Shown here one piece after another: positions 11,327 through 22,352 of a stretch of 64,000 bases of DNA (its first letter is position 1; every line of letters begins with the position of its first letter). Below the pieces are notes generated by a model, which searched no databases, was not told the DNA's origin, and saw only the letters and a program-made list of their open reading frames with translations. The stretch is from Dactylonectria macrodidyma (lineage: Eukaryota; Ascomycota; Sordariomycetes; Hypocreales; Nectriaceae), in contig JAGMUV010000001.1 in the NCBI GenBank assembly GCA_020744425.1, forward strand, positions 2,480,001-2,544,000, written 5' to 3'. A program made the translations under genes and the position numbers.

Positions 11327-11644
11327 ATGGCTAAGAAAGGTATTTTCCGCCTTCTCTACCAACTGATGACTTGTTCAATTCCCGCTGACCCAATCTCCCC
11401 TCAACAGCAAAGGCTCGTCTCATACACGTGCGCCTCATCTCGATGGCCATGACGGGCTTCTTCTACACCTTCAAGCGGCCCAGAACCTCTGCAATGATGG
11501 GCATGTTGAAATACGACCCAATCGGTACGCATGGCCCATAGCGCATGGTCGACAATCAATACATTTAAGCTCTTGACTGACCCGATTTCTCTGGCAGTGC
11601 GCAAGAAAGTCCTCTTCCTCGAGACGAAAAAGAGAACGAAATAA
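11327..11644 (+). CDS. MRPL39: Mitochondrial large-subunit ribosomal protein bL33m
   Basis: Three exons (11327-11339, 11408-11524, 11598-11644) encode 58 aa beginning [20 protein letters not shown] and continuing [20 protein letters not shown], then [18 protein letters not shown]. This matches bacterial/mitochondrial L33: basic N-terminus, FFYTFKRPR core, V-R-K-x-V-x-F-x-E-x-K-x-K end. It is a structural protein of the mitoribosome large subunit. The first coding exon is only 13 nt, so the gene is invisible as a single open frame. All splice sites are GT-AG with branch-like CTGAC motifs. As is common for bL33m, no cleavable presequence is evident. Confidence 0.92.
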
Positions 11645-12076
11645 GAACGGCCCGCCATGGCATGATGACGATCCGACCCATCAGGAAGAAATGGATAGAA
11701 TGGATATCTGCATAGACCATATGAGCTCACTCTTGCCTCACGACATTCACACATTGTAACACTACACGAAGAACATTGTCGGAGTTTTAGGCCCCCACAT
11801 CTGCGCTCGACGCAATGCAAATGTACATGTACAACACATAACACGCAATACACCCTCATGACCTGGCCATTAGGCTCAGCTCTTTTGATGTTGGCCTTTC
11901 AAAGTAGCAAGTCGATTGGTTGACTAAATATTCTTAACTAGCAAAGGCACGCATCGGCGTCCCGCAAATCATCTAGTATCTTGGCCCCGAGAACCATAGC
12001 AAAGTATGTCGATCTGCGCCCCCCACTCGACTAAGAATACTGCCATCTCCCCTAGATTACCAAATCGTGGCTACGT
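11645..12076. other. Convergent intergenic spacer
   Basis: Separates the 3' ends of bL33m and the coiled-coil gene. It should hold both 3' UTRs; nothing else was recognised. Confidence 0.5.
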
Positions 12077-15000
12077 CTAATACTCGTTCTCGCTGTTTTG
12101 TTTGCGGGAATATGTCCTGAGGACAGGCCGTCGTTTTACTTCCTTACCCTGTAGCCCTTGATTTTTCGAGACTTGAGTTGATGTCTGAGACGGTACGTCT
12201 TCTGCTTTCATTTTCTTGGTGCTGGGGCCTTGGTCCTGTTCAATCGAGTCCGACAAGCGGTTCTTCACAGTTGCGTCTTTCTCATCCCAATGGCATTTGG
12301 CGTCTCTCTTAAAGTCTGCGACAGTCGGGAAACCATTGAGACCTTGCAACTCTCTTGGCTGCACAAGCCCTGTCCGGATCTGGTCAATCATTTCTCGCTT
12401 TGCGCTGTCAGCCGTCGAGCTAGGCTTGGCCATGACCACCCTGTTGTATTTATCTTGATGAAATGGAATTTTCGGGAGCTGCGAGTCCTGTGTAGAATCC
12501 TGCGCCGATGATACTGGCGTCCTCAATATCGAACGTGGCGTAGCCGCTTCCCGGCGGCGTAGCTGCTCTTGCTCAATAGATGGCGGTGCGAAAGGCGAAT
12601 TGCTGTCGTCTCTTGGACTGTTGACTATCACCTTGCGGCCTAGGCATTCCTTCCGGGATGAAAGACCTCTAGCTGGGTCACACAAGTCTACCATGATTCT
12701 TTGAGAACTCGTGGTTGTCGACTGATGACTTGATGACGGCGTGATTCCTCCGTCCCGCCAGTTTCCATTTCGTGGGCCTTGTGACTTCTCATCAATATCA
12801 TCATCCCAAACCACCGACTCCGATTGGTTTCCGAGCTGTTGACTAACCCATAGCTGTTCTGTAGCCAGGTAGCTCGCTGTTGCGTTGATCGCCTGGTTGC
12901 CTTGAATCACTTGTTGGAGTTTCGCTTCCAGATCTTCCACCTGAGGTAGCCGCCCAGTTATATCCTTGAGCTGACCTCTCATCGCGTTGATTGCTTCAAT
13001 GTCCTCCCGCCACTTGTCATGAAGACTTTTGGTGGTGTTTGCCTCTTGCTCCAGCTGGGTCAGCTGTTGTCGCAGATTTGTGGTAGTCTTCTGCTCCTCG
13101 TTCAAAGCTTGGCGGAGCACAGTGGAGTCGGAGTCATCAAGTGAGGATCTGTTCAATTTCTCCTCAACTTCCTTGAGATGAGTCTCTAGGACAGTCTGGA
13201 AGAATTGGGACTGTGCTCGTTCTTTGTCAGCTCTGGCGTTCGTCTCCTTGAACCCCTTGTCGATGGTGATTTGAATGGAATCAATCGTATCTTGCAAGTG
13301 CTTCCTTCTTTCACTATCCCTCTGTAGAACGAGTTTCTTCATTGCGTCGTTCTTGTTACTGAAATCACCGCTCATAAGTTGCAATTGTTGCTCCTGTGCA
13401 CTGGCCGTACCCTCTCGACCACTGAGTTGCTGAGTGATCTTGTTCTGAAGAGATGATTCAAATTCCTCTTGTAGCCCTTTTTGGCAATGGGTCCATTCAG
13501 CAAATTGGTGCTCAGCCTTCCCGAAGGTCATTTCGGAGTTGGAAGTGTGAGCGACAATTTTATTAAGAAGGTCCACAAGCACTTGTTGAAAGCTTTTCTC
13601 CTTTTGCTGATATTGAGACTGTTTGTCATCTTGGCGCGCGAAACCACTCTGAAGCTTCTCAAGTTGGTCGAGAAGGTGGTTTTGGAATGACTCAGTGGAC
13701 TTCTCTTGTCGCGTTTGTTCGGAAATGATAGTGAGTATGGCTGGCAAGACTCTGACGGAGTTAGTAAAGACTGCGTTTGACAATGGCCAAGTTTTTTTTA
13801 CCTGGAGACGATCTTCTTTTCTAGTTTTTCGACGACTGGTTCGACAGCCATATTGGCCGCTGTATTGTTTTCCAACAATTCCAGTTTCTCAATAACGAGA
13901 TCAAATCTACTTGAAACATTAGTATACACACAAATTGAGCGGCGGGGACTTACTTGGATGAAAGTTGACCTGTTGTTTCTCTCTGATTCTGACAACAAGT
14001 ATCTGGATCTGTACCCCTTTCAAGTAAAGATTGGACCTGGGATTCCACCCGCGTAATACTCTCTTGGATCTTCGTTTGATCGTCGATCCGCTGGCGGAGT
14101 TCGGTCGCTGAATCTCGCTCGTGAACAAGCTCGATCGTTTGTTGTTCCAGCCTCCCTTCCAATTCTAACACCACTCGCTCCTCTAGTATAGGGATTAGCA
14201 AGAAAGGAATAGCGACAGCAGTGGGACTAAGTACACACTATTATGGAAATCACGTTCTGCCTGCATGCGGACCTCGTCAATGTGGCTCTTCATCTCCTCA
14301 TGTGCCTTGTGGGCTGTTTCGATGGCGTCGCTGATTTTGAGCGAGTCGGCGACGCGGGCGGCTTTCTCATCCTCAAGTTCCTTTTTGGTTGTCTGGTAGA
14401 ACTGGCGCGAACGCATGAAAAGAGCTTGCTGTTCAGCAATTGCTTCGTTCAACTTTGACCGATAAGTACGATACTTTTCTTTCAATCCATCTGCATGCTC
14501 TCGAAACTTCTCAAGCTGGTTGTTCAAAGACTCAATCTCGCCGGTTAGTCTTTGATTCTCGTCTGTTGCCTGGAGACCCTGGCGTTCCAACTCCTGGCAA
14601 CGTTTCTGGGTTTCCGTGACCTCATTTTCCTTTTCAGTCAAAAGACCCGATGCCACATTCAGCTCATCTTCGCGATGATTGATCTCGGTTTGCAAACGTT
14701 CGATTTCCCAGGTCGCTTCCTGTCTTTCGTCTTCCGAAATCTTCATGCACTCGTTCCAGTATTGTGCCACGTGATGCATCGCCTCTCTCTTCCGTTCTGG
14801 GGCTGGCTTCGTGTGGCGTTTCCGAATGGTAGATCGCTTTTTGGAAATGTTGCTAGTCCTAGACTGAGATCGGTCGCGGCCTTCGTCAGGATTCCCCTGC
14901 TGGCGAGGAGCCTGAATGGGGCGACTTGGCATTTTACCCCTGGCTTCATGATGTCGGCGACGTTGGGATGTTGGGGTCTGGGGGGCAGGTCTTTCTAGGT

Positions 15001-15896
15001 CGCCACACACGCTTGAGGGTGGATCGTTGCGGGCAGTTTGATGCACTCGTTTCTCGTGTGGGAGAGATATCTTCATCTGTTTCAGATCTTGTACTAATCC
15101 ACCTCGTCAGACATTTTCGTAAAACGTATTCATTTGACAACGTACAATCCCATCGGGCAGACCTAACTGGCTTATCCAACTTGGAGAAATTCACAAACTG
15201 GTTGTTGTTTGGAATTCGAGATGAAACACTGTTGTTCGAGGCGAGAGGCGGCCAACGATTTGTTTCGGCATGGCTCTTCTCCCGAGTTGACGCTCTATTT
15301 GATGGACTCTTTGATTTGCCATCTTTAGGGGTCATAGAAGCAACAGGCGGGATTGGCAGTTGAGGGCGAACAATGGTAGCGGATTGATCTTGCAGGTTTA
15401 GTGCCTCTGCCGTCAAGACAGTTTGGCTGATATCAGGTTCGACCGATGAATGTTTCGCTGGGGTGTGCTTTTCGAACAGGTCAAGCTCAGCAAGGTCCAG
15501 AGGAGCAGCAGGACGATGAACTGATGATGTGTTGACCTTGGTGGAAAGACTCGGCTGAGTCTCCTGAGGTATGGTAGGCAGCTGGCCAAAATGCGATAAA
15601 GGCACAAGACCTCTAGGCTCATGATTGGGTCTCTTAGAGAACTGACCAGGGCGGGGCGGTTGCTGGACTGGCCAACTGAACCCCTCCGAGAGGACCGACT
15701 CAGTGATGTCCTCCTGGATTGCAGAGAACTTTTTGGGAAGAGGATTGGAACTCGCAGTAGTGTTGTTCTGCTGCGAATCAGGGACTGTCGATGGGAGGCT
15801 GTCAAATTCTCTCTCATCCGTGACGTTCTCGAATAACGCCAAACTGCTGGCCCTGGACGAAGCGCTCCAATGGACAGAACCTGGAGATGCAGCCAT
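12077..15896 (-). CDS. Large coiled-coil protein, unknown function (1204 aa)
   Basis: Five exons read leftward: 15896-15146, 15093-14239, 14182-13954, 13906-13802 and 13751-12077. Introns are 47-56 nt with GT-AG ends, and the frame closes perfectly at each junction. The N-terminal 340 residues are Ser/Pro/Asn-rich and probably disordered. Residues about 350-920 are rich in heptad-like coiled coil (WEIERLQTEINHREDELN, LEKFREHADGLKEKYRTYRS, LEELEGRLEQQ-type stretches). The tail is basic and ends KRRPVLRTYSRKQNSENEY. No catalytic motif is seen. Architecture resembles structural proteins of spindle, septum or meiotic chromosomes, but no family was recognised. ATG 15894-15896 is the first in frame. 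Confidence 0.85.
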
Positions 15897-16453
15897 TATG
15901 ACGGCTGATTGAGGTGTCTAGAGATCCTCAACAGAAAGATGAAGGGGCCCTCGCCGGGCTGTGAGCGTAGCTGATAGTTCAGTCCGACACCGAGAACTTG
16001 TGGGAAACGGTGTGTTCTTTACGGTCAGGCTTTTCCCACGCAAGTTGGAGTTGGTGCCTGGTCCAGGCAAATTCAATTTCTGCACAGGTTGGAAGCAGCC
16101 GGACTGGAAGGAAGCTGCAGCGGATGCTTTCCATCTTTGGGCAGTCAGGTCAGCAAGGTACCTACCCAATACTAGTAGGTAAGGTAGGTAGGTACCTTCC
16201 TTGTGTCGGGAAGGCGCCGGTTGGAGGCAGCGACGAATGCGACGGACACGAATCATTCGTTTTTGAAGGCCAAATCCATATAGATACGCTGTATGCCGAC
16301 GCAAGTACGGTGGAGTCAAGCATCTCTAGAGAGATCCATTGTCGTCAACCGGACCACAGGGCCTTGGATTGGCGTGTTCCTGCTCAGGCGCCGCTCCAAC
16401 TGACTGCTATATGCAGCATGTCCGATATCCCGGGCATTTCAGTTAATCGCCAC
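15897..16453. other. Upstream region of the coiled-coil gene, with palindromic microsatellite
   Basis: No gene seen. A 12-bp perfect inverted repeat (AAGGTACCTACC at 16155-16166 and its complement at 16187-16198) sits in a TAGGTA microsatellite. The spacer also contains the probable promoter of the coiled-coil gene. Confidence 0.5.
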
Positions 16454-16625
16454 CTAGCCTCTAGATAAGTTCACATTAAATACAAATTCCTCCAGTTCTT
16501 GAAAGGCGTTCTCGAGATCCTGATTGACGATAATCTTGTCGTGCACGCCCGTTTCAGCGTAGTCAGGCTCGGCTCTGGCCTGAGCCAGCCGTCTCTGAAT
16601 GGTGGACTCGTCCTCAGTGGTCGTT
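16454..16625 (-). pseudogene. Orphan 3' exon of guanylate kinase
   Basis: The minus-strand frame from 16625 to the TAG at 16454 reads TTEDESTIQRRLAQARAEP, then DYAETGVHDKIIVNQDLE and NAFQELEEFVFNVNLSRG. This is the C-terminal end of guanylate kinase, which phosphorylates GMP to GDP; the Q-R-R-L-x-x-A-R and HDKIIVN-x-D-L signatures are diagnostic. Directly upstream is an intact 3' splice site (TTTGCCTGCAG with a GCTGACG branch site). Neither the P-loop (GPSGVGKS) nor the GMP-binding exons occur in the flanking DNA up to about 17 kb, so this is a duplicated or stranded fragment rather than a working gene. Confidence 0.75.
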
Positions 16626-16849
16626 CTGCAGGCAAATCGAGAGACGTCAGCTCGAGCGGAACACAAGTGCAGGGCAGCGGACCAGTCGCACGAAGAGGCT
16701 CTGACAAGCGACAAAACATACAAGAACGGCCATACTGCACCCAGGAGTGCCTCCACGGGGTTGCTTTCGGCGGACCGCTAGACGAAAGATGACCCAATAT
16801 TACCAACCATGGCAAGGCACACATTGATCCACGGCATTTTCTCGCCGGA

Positions 16850-17242
16850 ATGCGCCTTCAACTGGCGAATGATCGCGGGGACGATGCGGGTTGTACGCCT
16901 CTCTACCTTTCTGGGTCGTGGGAGTCCCTCTTCAAACTATGTTTGTCATCGCATGGCTACACGCTCGTAGCAAAAGGTGTTGGGGCAATCGATGCAAAAG
17001 GTCTACGGCACGAGAACAAAATATATGATCACATCAGACAACTCCAGGGGACCTTCGTACCGGCCTGCCTCGGTACAGTTGATCTAATCAAGCCGTACTA
17101 TATCGACAGTGGCGTATATATGCACTTTTTGTTATTGAGTTATGGCGGTCGGCCTGTCCTGAGAGCGATAACTGAGACCAAGTCGAGCTGCTGCTGGGCT
17201 TGTTGCAAGGTAAAAGAGCAACCTACTGCCGCCTTACCGTAA
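16850..17242 (+). pseudogene. Fragment of a fungal protein-kinase-like protein
   Basis: The open frame contains YTLVAKGVGAIDAKGLRHEN, KIYDHIRQLQGTFVPACLGT and YMHFLLLSYGGRP. This fits the N-lobe and hinge of the atypical kinase-like proteins expanded in filamentous ascomycetes: a VAKG beta3-like Lys, a LxHExKxY helix, 'QG..VP..LG', and 'SYGG.P'. It ends shortly after the hinge, without the HRD or DFG motifs, so catalysis is impossible in this form. The start is not anchored to a recognisable N-terminus. Confidence 0.55.
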
Positions 17243-18663
17243 GTGAAAGGGCCTTGAATGATGCTGAATGTGTTGATGCCCTCGTCGCGCGCGCTATCTG
17301 TAAATTGCGTGGACTGCTCCGCGTCTTGGCCACGCCCCGTGGCTTGGCCGCAGCCGCGCCGCTCGTCGTAACTCTCTTGCCTCCCCTGCTGGCTCTTGGC
17401 CTTCTTGCCGGGGACGCAGTCTTCTGGCTCGCCTCAGACATTTCCTGTGACTCCCTTTCTTCTTCTTCTTCTTCTTCTTTGCGGTCGTCGTCTTCCGGCG
17501 GGTCAACGCTATGCTCCTTCCTCCCACCAGAGCGGCGCCAATTCTACACCCCGAAAGCTCTCGAGTGATGGGTCCGAGATTTTGGAGTCGTCAAAACGAC
17601 GCCGAACGAACTCGTCGCTGTCTCTTTCGGGGTCGTGCATGCGTAGCACCTTGCTGTAGTCGCGCCTCGCGCCTCGCGTCGGCGACAGCGTCGAGGAAGG
17701 CCTGGCTCACCACCTGGTCTGGCTGCCGTCCGAAGATGACCGCTTCCTCGCCCGCTGGCACGGCAATGATGCCGTACTTGAGATCGGCCAGAGGCGGCCC
17801 GCCTACTGACACGAAGTAGCTCGCATTCGCGAGGTAGGCAGCCGCTTCGTTGAGTGTCCGTGTCGCGCGTTATGCGGGAAAGTTGGGCGGGAAGCGCAGC
17901 TCTCCTGCAGTTATCCTCGTCTCGGCCGCTGACGGGTTTGCTTCTGGTCGCCTTGCTTCTAGCACGCTCCCTCGGGGATTGCCGTGGTCGAAAGGGATGT
18001 GCTGAAATACATCGTCGCTCAACTTGTTCGCCACGAGTTGCCCGGGTGGGAGGAGCTGGTTGCGTTTATGCCAACGCTACTCTGCGATGCTGCAGTCCAA
18101 GGCGTATCCGTAACCCCAGCCTCTCTGGCTCCTGTTTCCATCTGCCGTGCGTCCGCCGAGTTATCTATCGTCTCTTGTGCCTGAGAGCTGGGTGCTGCAC
18201 CTGCGAGGGTGCCTCGCGCCATTACTTTCTTCGTATCCGAGAACTTCCCACCCTTACCGGCCCCCTCTCCTAATCGTGTCGCCTTCTGGGTTCCACTGTC
18301 GGTCTCAGTAGGTAGGGAACTCGATCGCCGTGGCTTGGCTCCGCTAGGAGGTTTGCTGTTGATGTGAGCGAATAAGTCAGCCACTTGGTGCGTTATGCGA
18401 TCCTCTTCGGCAAGCCCCGAGGAAGTGAATGTTGCCTTCTTGGGTGCCCGCCGGGCCTTGACGCGTGAACTGAGTGTGCTGTCGTCACGACCGCGGTAGT
18501 TGGGCTCCGGGGACGGCGTCGACTTGCCTCTCCGCTGCGCCTCTTGGCGTCTCGTCGCCTCTGTAAAGCGTTCAAGGTTGTGTTTCGTGAGAGATTTGCT
18601 GTCGTCGGAATTGGATACGCGCTCGCGCTTTGCATTGCCATGGCTACCAACTTGGCGTGCCAT
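17223..18663 (-). pseudogene. Broken gene, unknown function (frameshift plus stops)
   Basis: An ATG at 18661-18663 opens a frame of about 214 codons ending at 18019. The continuation appears in another frame (GQLVANKLSDDVFQHIPFDH), meets a TAA after FPPNFPA, and resumes in that frame as RTLNEAAAYLANASYFVSVG, then GPPLADLKYGIIAVPAGEEA to about 17591. A basic tail with a (GAA)n tract (17460-17480) follows in yet another frame. So there is at least one frameshift and one nonsense change, the latter again TAA where CAA is plausible. The text is coherent enough to be one decayed gene; the family is not recognised. Confidence 0.5.
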
Positions 18664-21600
18664 TGCGTTTGATGTCAACGACGAAGACGAAAAGAAAGTC
18701 CATGCAGCAACAAAGGAGACGTGGTTTCGGAATGTGGCCAGAAAGCAAGCTTCGCTTTGTTCTGACTCCGAGCAAGACAGGGTGCATGCAGCCCGAGGAG
18801 CATGTCAGAGCGGCCGATGGCGGTATTGGAGATGGCTCTTCAGGCAGCAACAACCAGCTTCTCCAAAGACCCTTGACTCCGAATTCTCACGTTGTTTGAC
18901 ACATGTCTTTAGTCTAAAACCGCAGCGCTGGTTGTATTTTAGTAACTAGAATCTGTCATGAACGCTGAAGCAAATCACAACCCAAGTCATTACCAAGCAC
19001 ATCCAATCTCAATTCCGCGTAACATTCAACACTCGGCCGCCCTTATCAACGCTCGGTCACCCTCGTCAGGCTCGGATGCCCCCGCCACCGGTTGTCGTGT
19101 CTAATGAAGTGACACATATATTAGCATTAATCATCTGCAAGATGGCAGATAAAAGATGTCACTTACCCCGAGCCGCAAGGCTTGGTCCTCGTCGCCGTCA
19201 TCCTCGTCTTCGCCAGGCTGGCTACTATATCGAACACTACGCTTGAAGCAAATTAGTATTAACCAGGAAAGTGAGATATGCGCACTCACCCAGAACTTAG
19301 AGACAGGCTCCTATGCTACTCTGCTATAGACGATAATGTAGCACAGTCAAGCCGGCCACCTTCGATACCAATGCAAATGTTTATATGTCTTCTAAGGACT
19401 TAATATTTAGGCAAAGGCTTCTGCTTGTCGAATCTGGGCTTCTGTGTGTTGCCTTTGGACTTCTCCTTGTCGTATATGGGCTTCTACTTGTTGCCTTAGT
19501 TACGACAGGATCTGGGAGCTATGTTGCTGCTCAGACGTAGGCTTAACTAGAGGAGGGGGAGTGGGTGCCGTGCTCCGTGGCTGAGTGAAGGTCCGTTTGA
19601 ATATTTGATGAGGGGGGGTGGGGTGTTGCCATAAAGCGACGGAGTTGGTGATATCGCAACATGATAGCAATGACTGCAAGATAAATGATGGGAGAGTAGC
19701 GGGAGGGAGGGCAAGCTGTAGAGAGATGGACGAGGAAGAAGAGGAGAGGGGGAAGAAGAGGAGAGGGGGAAGAAGAGGGAGGAAGTGGTAGAGATTAAAA
19801 ACAGCTGAGCAGGTACCCTGATGGAAGGTTGACGGTCCAGTCAGCTGCAAATCAAGGTATCGTCCCGGGTAATGGAAGGTTCAGGTGGCTGCAGCTATGG
19901 GGCCACGGCCATGGAAGCCACGAGGGTCATCAAAGTCACTCATCGATCATAGAATTATCGTCGCAGGTGTAAGATACCCTAACGGAAGGTTTAAAATGCC
20001 AGACAGTTCTTTGATGGTGGTGTTCTCGATGGTAATGTTTTTGATGGTGATGTAGGCTAGGTAGTGTGATAGGCGGGAGCGATGTGCAGCTGCGCAGTGA
20101 AGTGGACACACCATGGAGCATCATCATACGTTCTACTTTATTATCTTATTCATATATATTTTATGTTTTCGTTTAGTAATAACTTAGATATTATAATTTG
20201 CTTATTTCATCACAGCTATCATTGAGGTTTGTGGTGTTTTCCGTCCCTGGGAAGCCGGGGGATGGAGATGGTGAATACATAGACACACGTTAGCCATCCA
20301 CTTTGATATCAGCCTGAGCTGCAGTGTTTACTCGTGATGGCTGAAACGAGATATGCTGCATGGGGCGATTTTCAAGTGCATCGTAGGCTCAGTGACTAGA
20401 AACGGCAGGAAACTCGCAGATGCACTGTTGCAAGACGCTAGGAACGATTGCTTGCCTCTAGCAAGGCAAAGCTCACCGGTTACAATGATACCCCATCGTC
20501 AATCGACCCTCAATTCCAAAACCATACGATTTCAGTGGCAGCATTGTCAGCAACCTTCGCCATTCATGCCACCAGCAAATCGCTACCAGGCGCCCTTCAC
20601 CACCTCAAAGACGGGCAGCTTTAGAGGTCGAGTATCGCATGACTCAGTTATTGTCTTCAGCTAGACAGCTTACCAACTCTCCGTACTATCAGGCGCAACC
20701 TGGTAGCGGTGGAGGGCATCCATCACGCACAACGAATTCGGAGGTTCAATAACTACAACGCAACGAGACCTTCGAGGGGAAGAGGATCTCCAAGAAGCAC
20801 CGGAGAGAAGGACGCCTCGACAAGGAAACTCTTGACGCTATCTTCAAGCTCGACACACGTACGCACCTTCCGAGGGTAGAGGGCATCCATTCCCTCCAGT
20901 TAAAAGCTGCCCGGTTGTTGGCCTTCATGCGAAGCCGGATTGCCCTGCACCACGTTCGCATCCTTTTACTCGCAGCATCCGCTCTTGGGTTGCAAGCCAA
21001 TCGACCCATTCAAAGTATGATGAGAGACAATTGGAGCTATCGCATCGCCTCTAGTAGTGCTTAGATCGATCGTCTTGACGTCCAAGATGTATTGTCTTGC
21101 CGTCGTACCAGAATGATCCAGAGCAATCTTTCCTTAGAAGCAGAGAGGTCGCGACCACCAGGCATGCTACGCAACCAGTTCGGATTCTTTGACCACCTTG
21201 CCACTCGCCTTTCCATCTCGAAAAAGAATATCTCGAATCATATTGCGATCGGCGAGAAAATGTTAGTCTTATGCTGTGGTTATGTTGGTCTAGTGACACT
21301 GCTACCGTTGTAATCTAATGAACACTTTACTACGTCGTCAGAAAACAATACCAGAACACTCAATCTAGACCAGGCAGAGAACCTCGGTGCTTTTGCGAAC
21401 GATGACTGGGCTAGGACTATGTGCACTATGGCGCAGTCGGTCCAAGCCATTCGGCGAGCACTGGGAGCTGGTGGAACCTGATCTAGCACGAGCTATTGCG
21501 ACTATTGAGCACGACTTTTACAAGATGTCCCGGGGGCCGCTGACCAGCTTTTATCATCTTGGTCAAGCCGCCCATTTCACTGCATGGGAAATAGGACAAT

Positions 21601-22352
21601 ACCTGGCCCAACATAGTTAGATTCGACGCCGATACGGGCTTGCCACAAGGGATGAGCAAAGCCTCAGCCGCTGTTGCATTACGCATCCCGTCCTCAGCCG
21701 CACCTACGGTCCGTAGGAAGGGCCTCCTACATCAAAGCTTGAGCTTCGATGTGCTCTTAATTGATATCCAGCAGGTTAGAGACAGACAGAAGAGACAGCC
21801 GCTAGAGGGCACAGGGCTTGTCGTTATTGGGTCGGACTCGAGCCATCTTCGTGGTAATGTCTTGATTAGCACTGTTATGACAGGGACGGGGTCGGTCTCG
21901 CTAATGGGTCGGTCTTACTAACGGTGTCGATCTTGCCGATGGGATTGGTCTTAATACTGGATCAGTGCCACTGACAGATGTGGCCGCCACTTGATGCAGC
22001 CAAGGCACCGAAGCTTGGGAAGACACACACTTCACATCATCTTCGCCTCTACAGGTATGGACTCTCGCACTTTTATCGCCAATTTGGCATTTATCATCCT
22101 CTAGGCCTACGCCGTCATTTCCTTCTATTTTAACCCAGCAGTTGGGCTGTGGCACTGAGAAACGACGCGTTGAAAACGCAGGTCCGGACAGGGACATATA
22201 CGGAGGGGGGAAAACTAATCGACCTAAATTACTAATAAATATCTCCAACATTCGAAATGACTTTACTTAAGCAATTTTCAGTAGGCTCTACTAGCTAGAG
22301 ATAACAGGGTATATAAACAAGGCCCAGAAGCAGTGGTGGGGTGGGGTGGAGG
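18664..22352. other. Gene-poor, partly AT-rich stretch with decayed sequence
   Basis: About 3.7 kb without an intact gene. A purine-rich GGAAGAAGAGGAGAGGG repeat lies at about 19735-19790. A 100-codon frame without start (20762-21064, containing LKAARLLAFMRSRIALHHVR) looks like degraded coding sequence, and further fragments may continue to about 21690. Part of 20085-20360 resembles 41575-41930 (see the repeat entries). Confidence 0.4.
20085..20360. repeat. Dispersed diverged repeat, copy A
   Basis: This stretch shares a collinear order of blocks with 41575-41930: an ACACCAT-GAGCA block, an AT-rich block with TCTTATTC and TTTCGTT, a GGTGTTTTCC block followed by GGGAAGCC, and an ATGCTGCAT block. 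The copies differ in length and by many substitutions. No coding potential or terminal repeats were identified. Confidence 0.45.
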
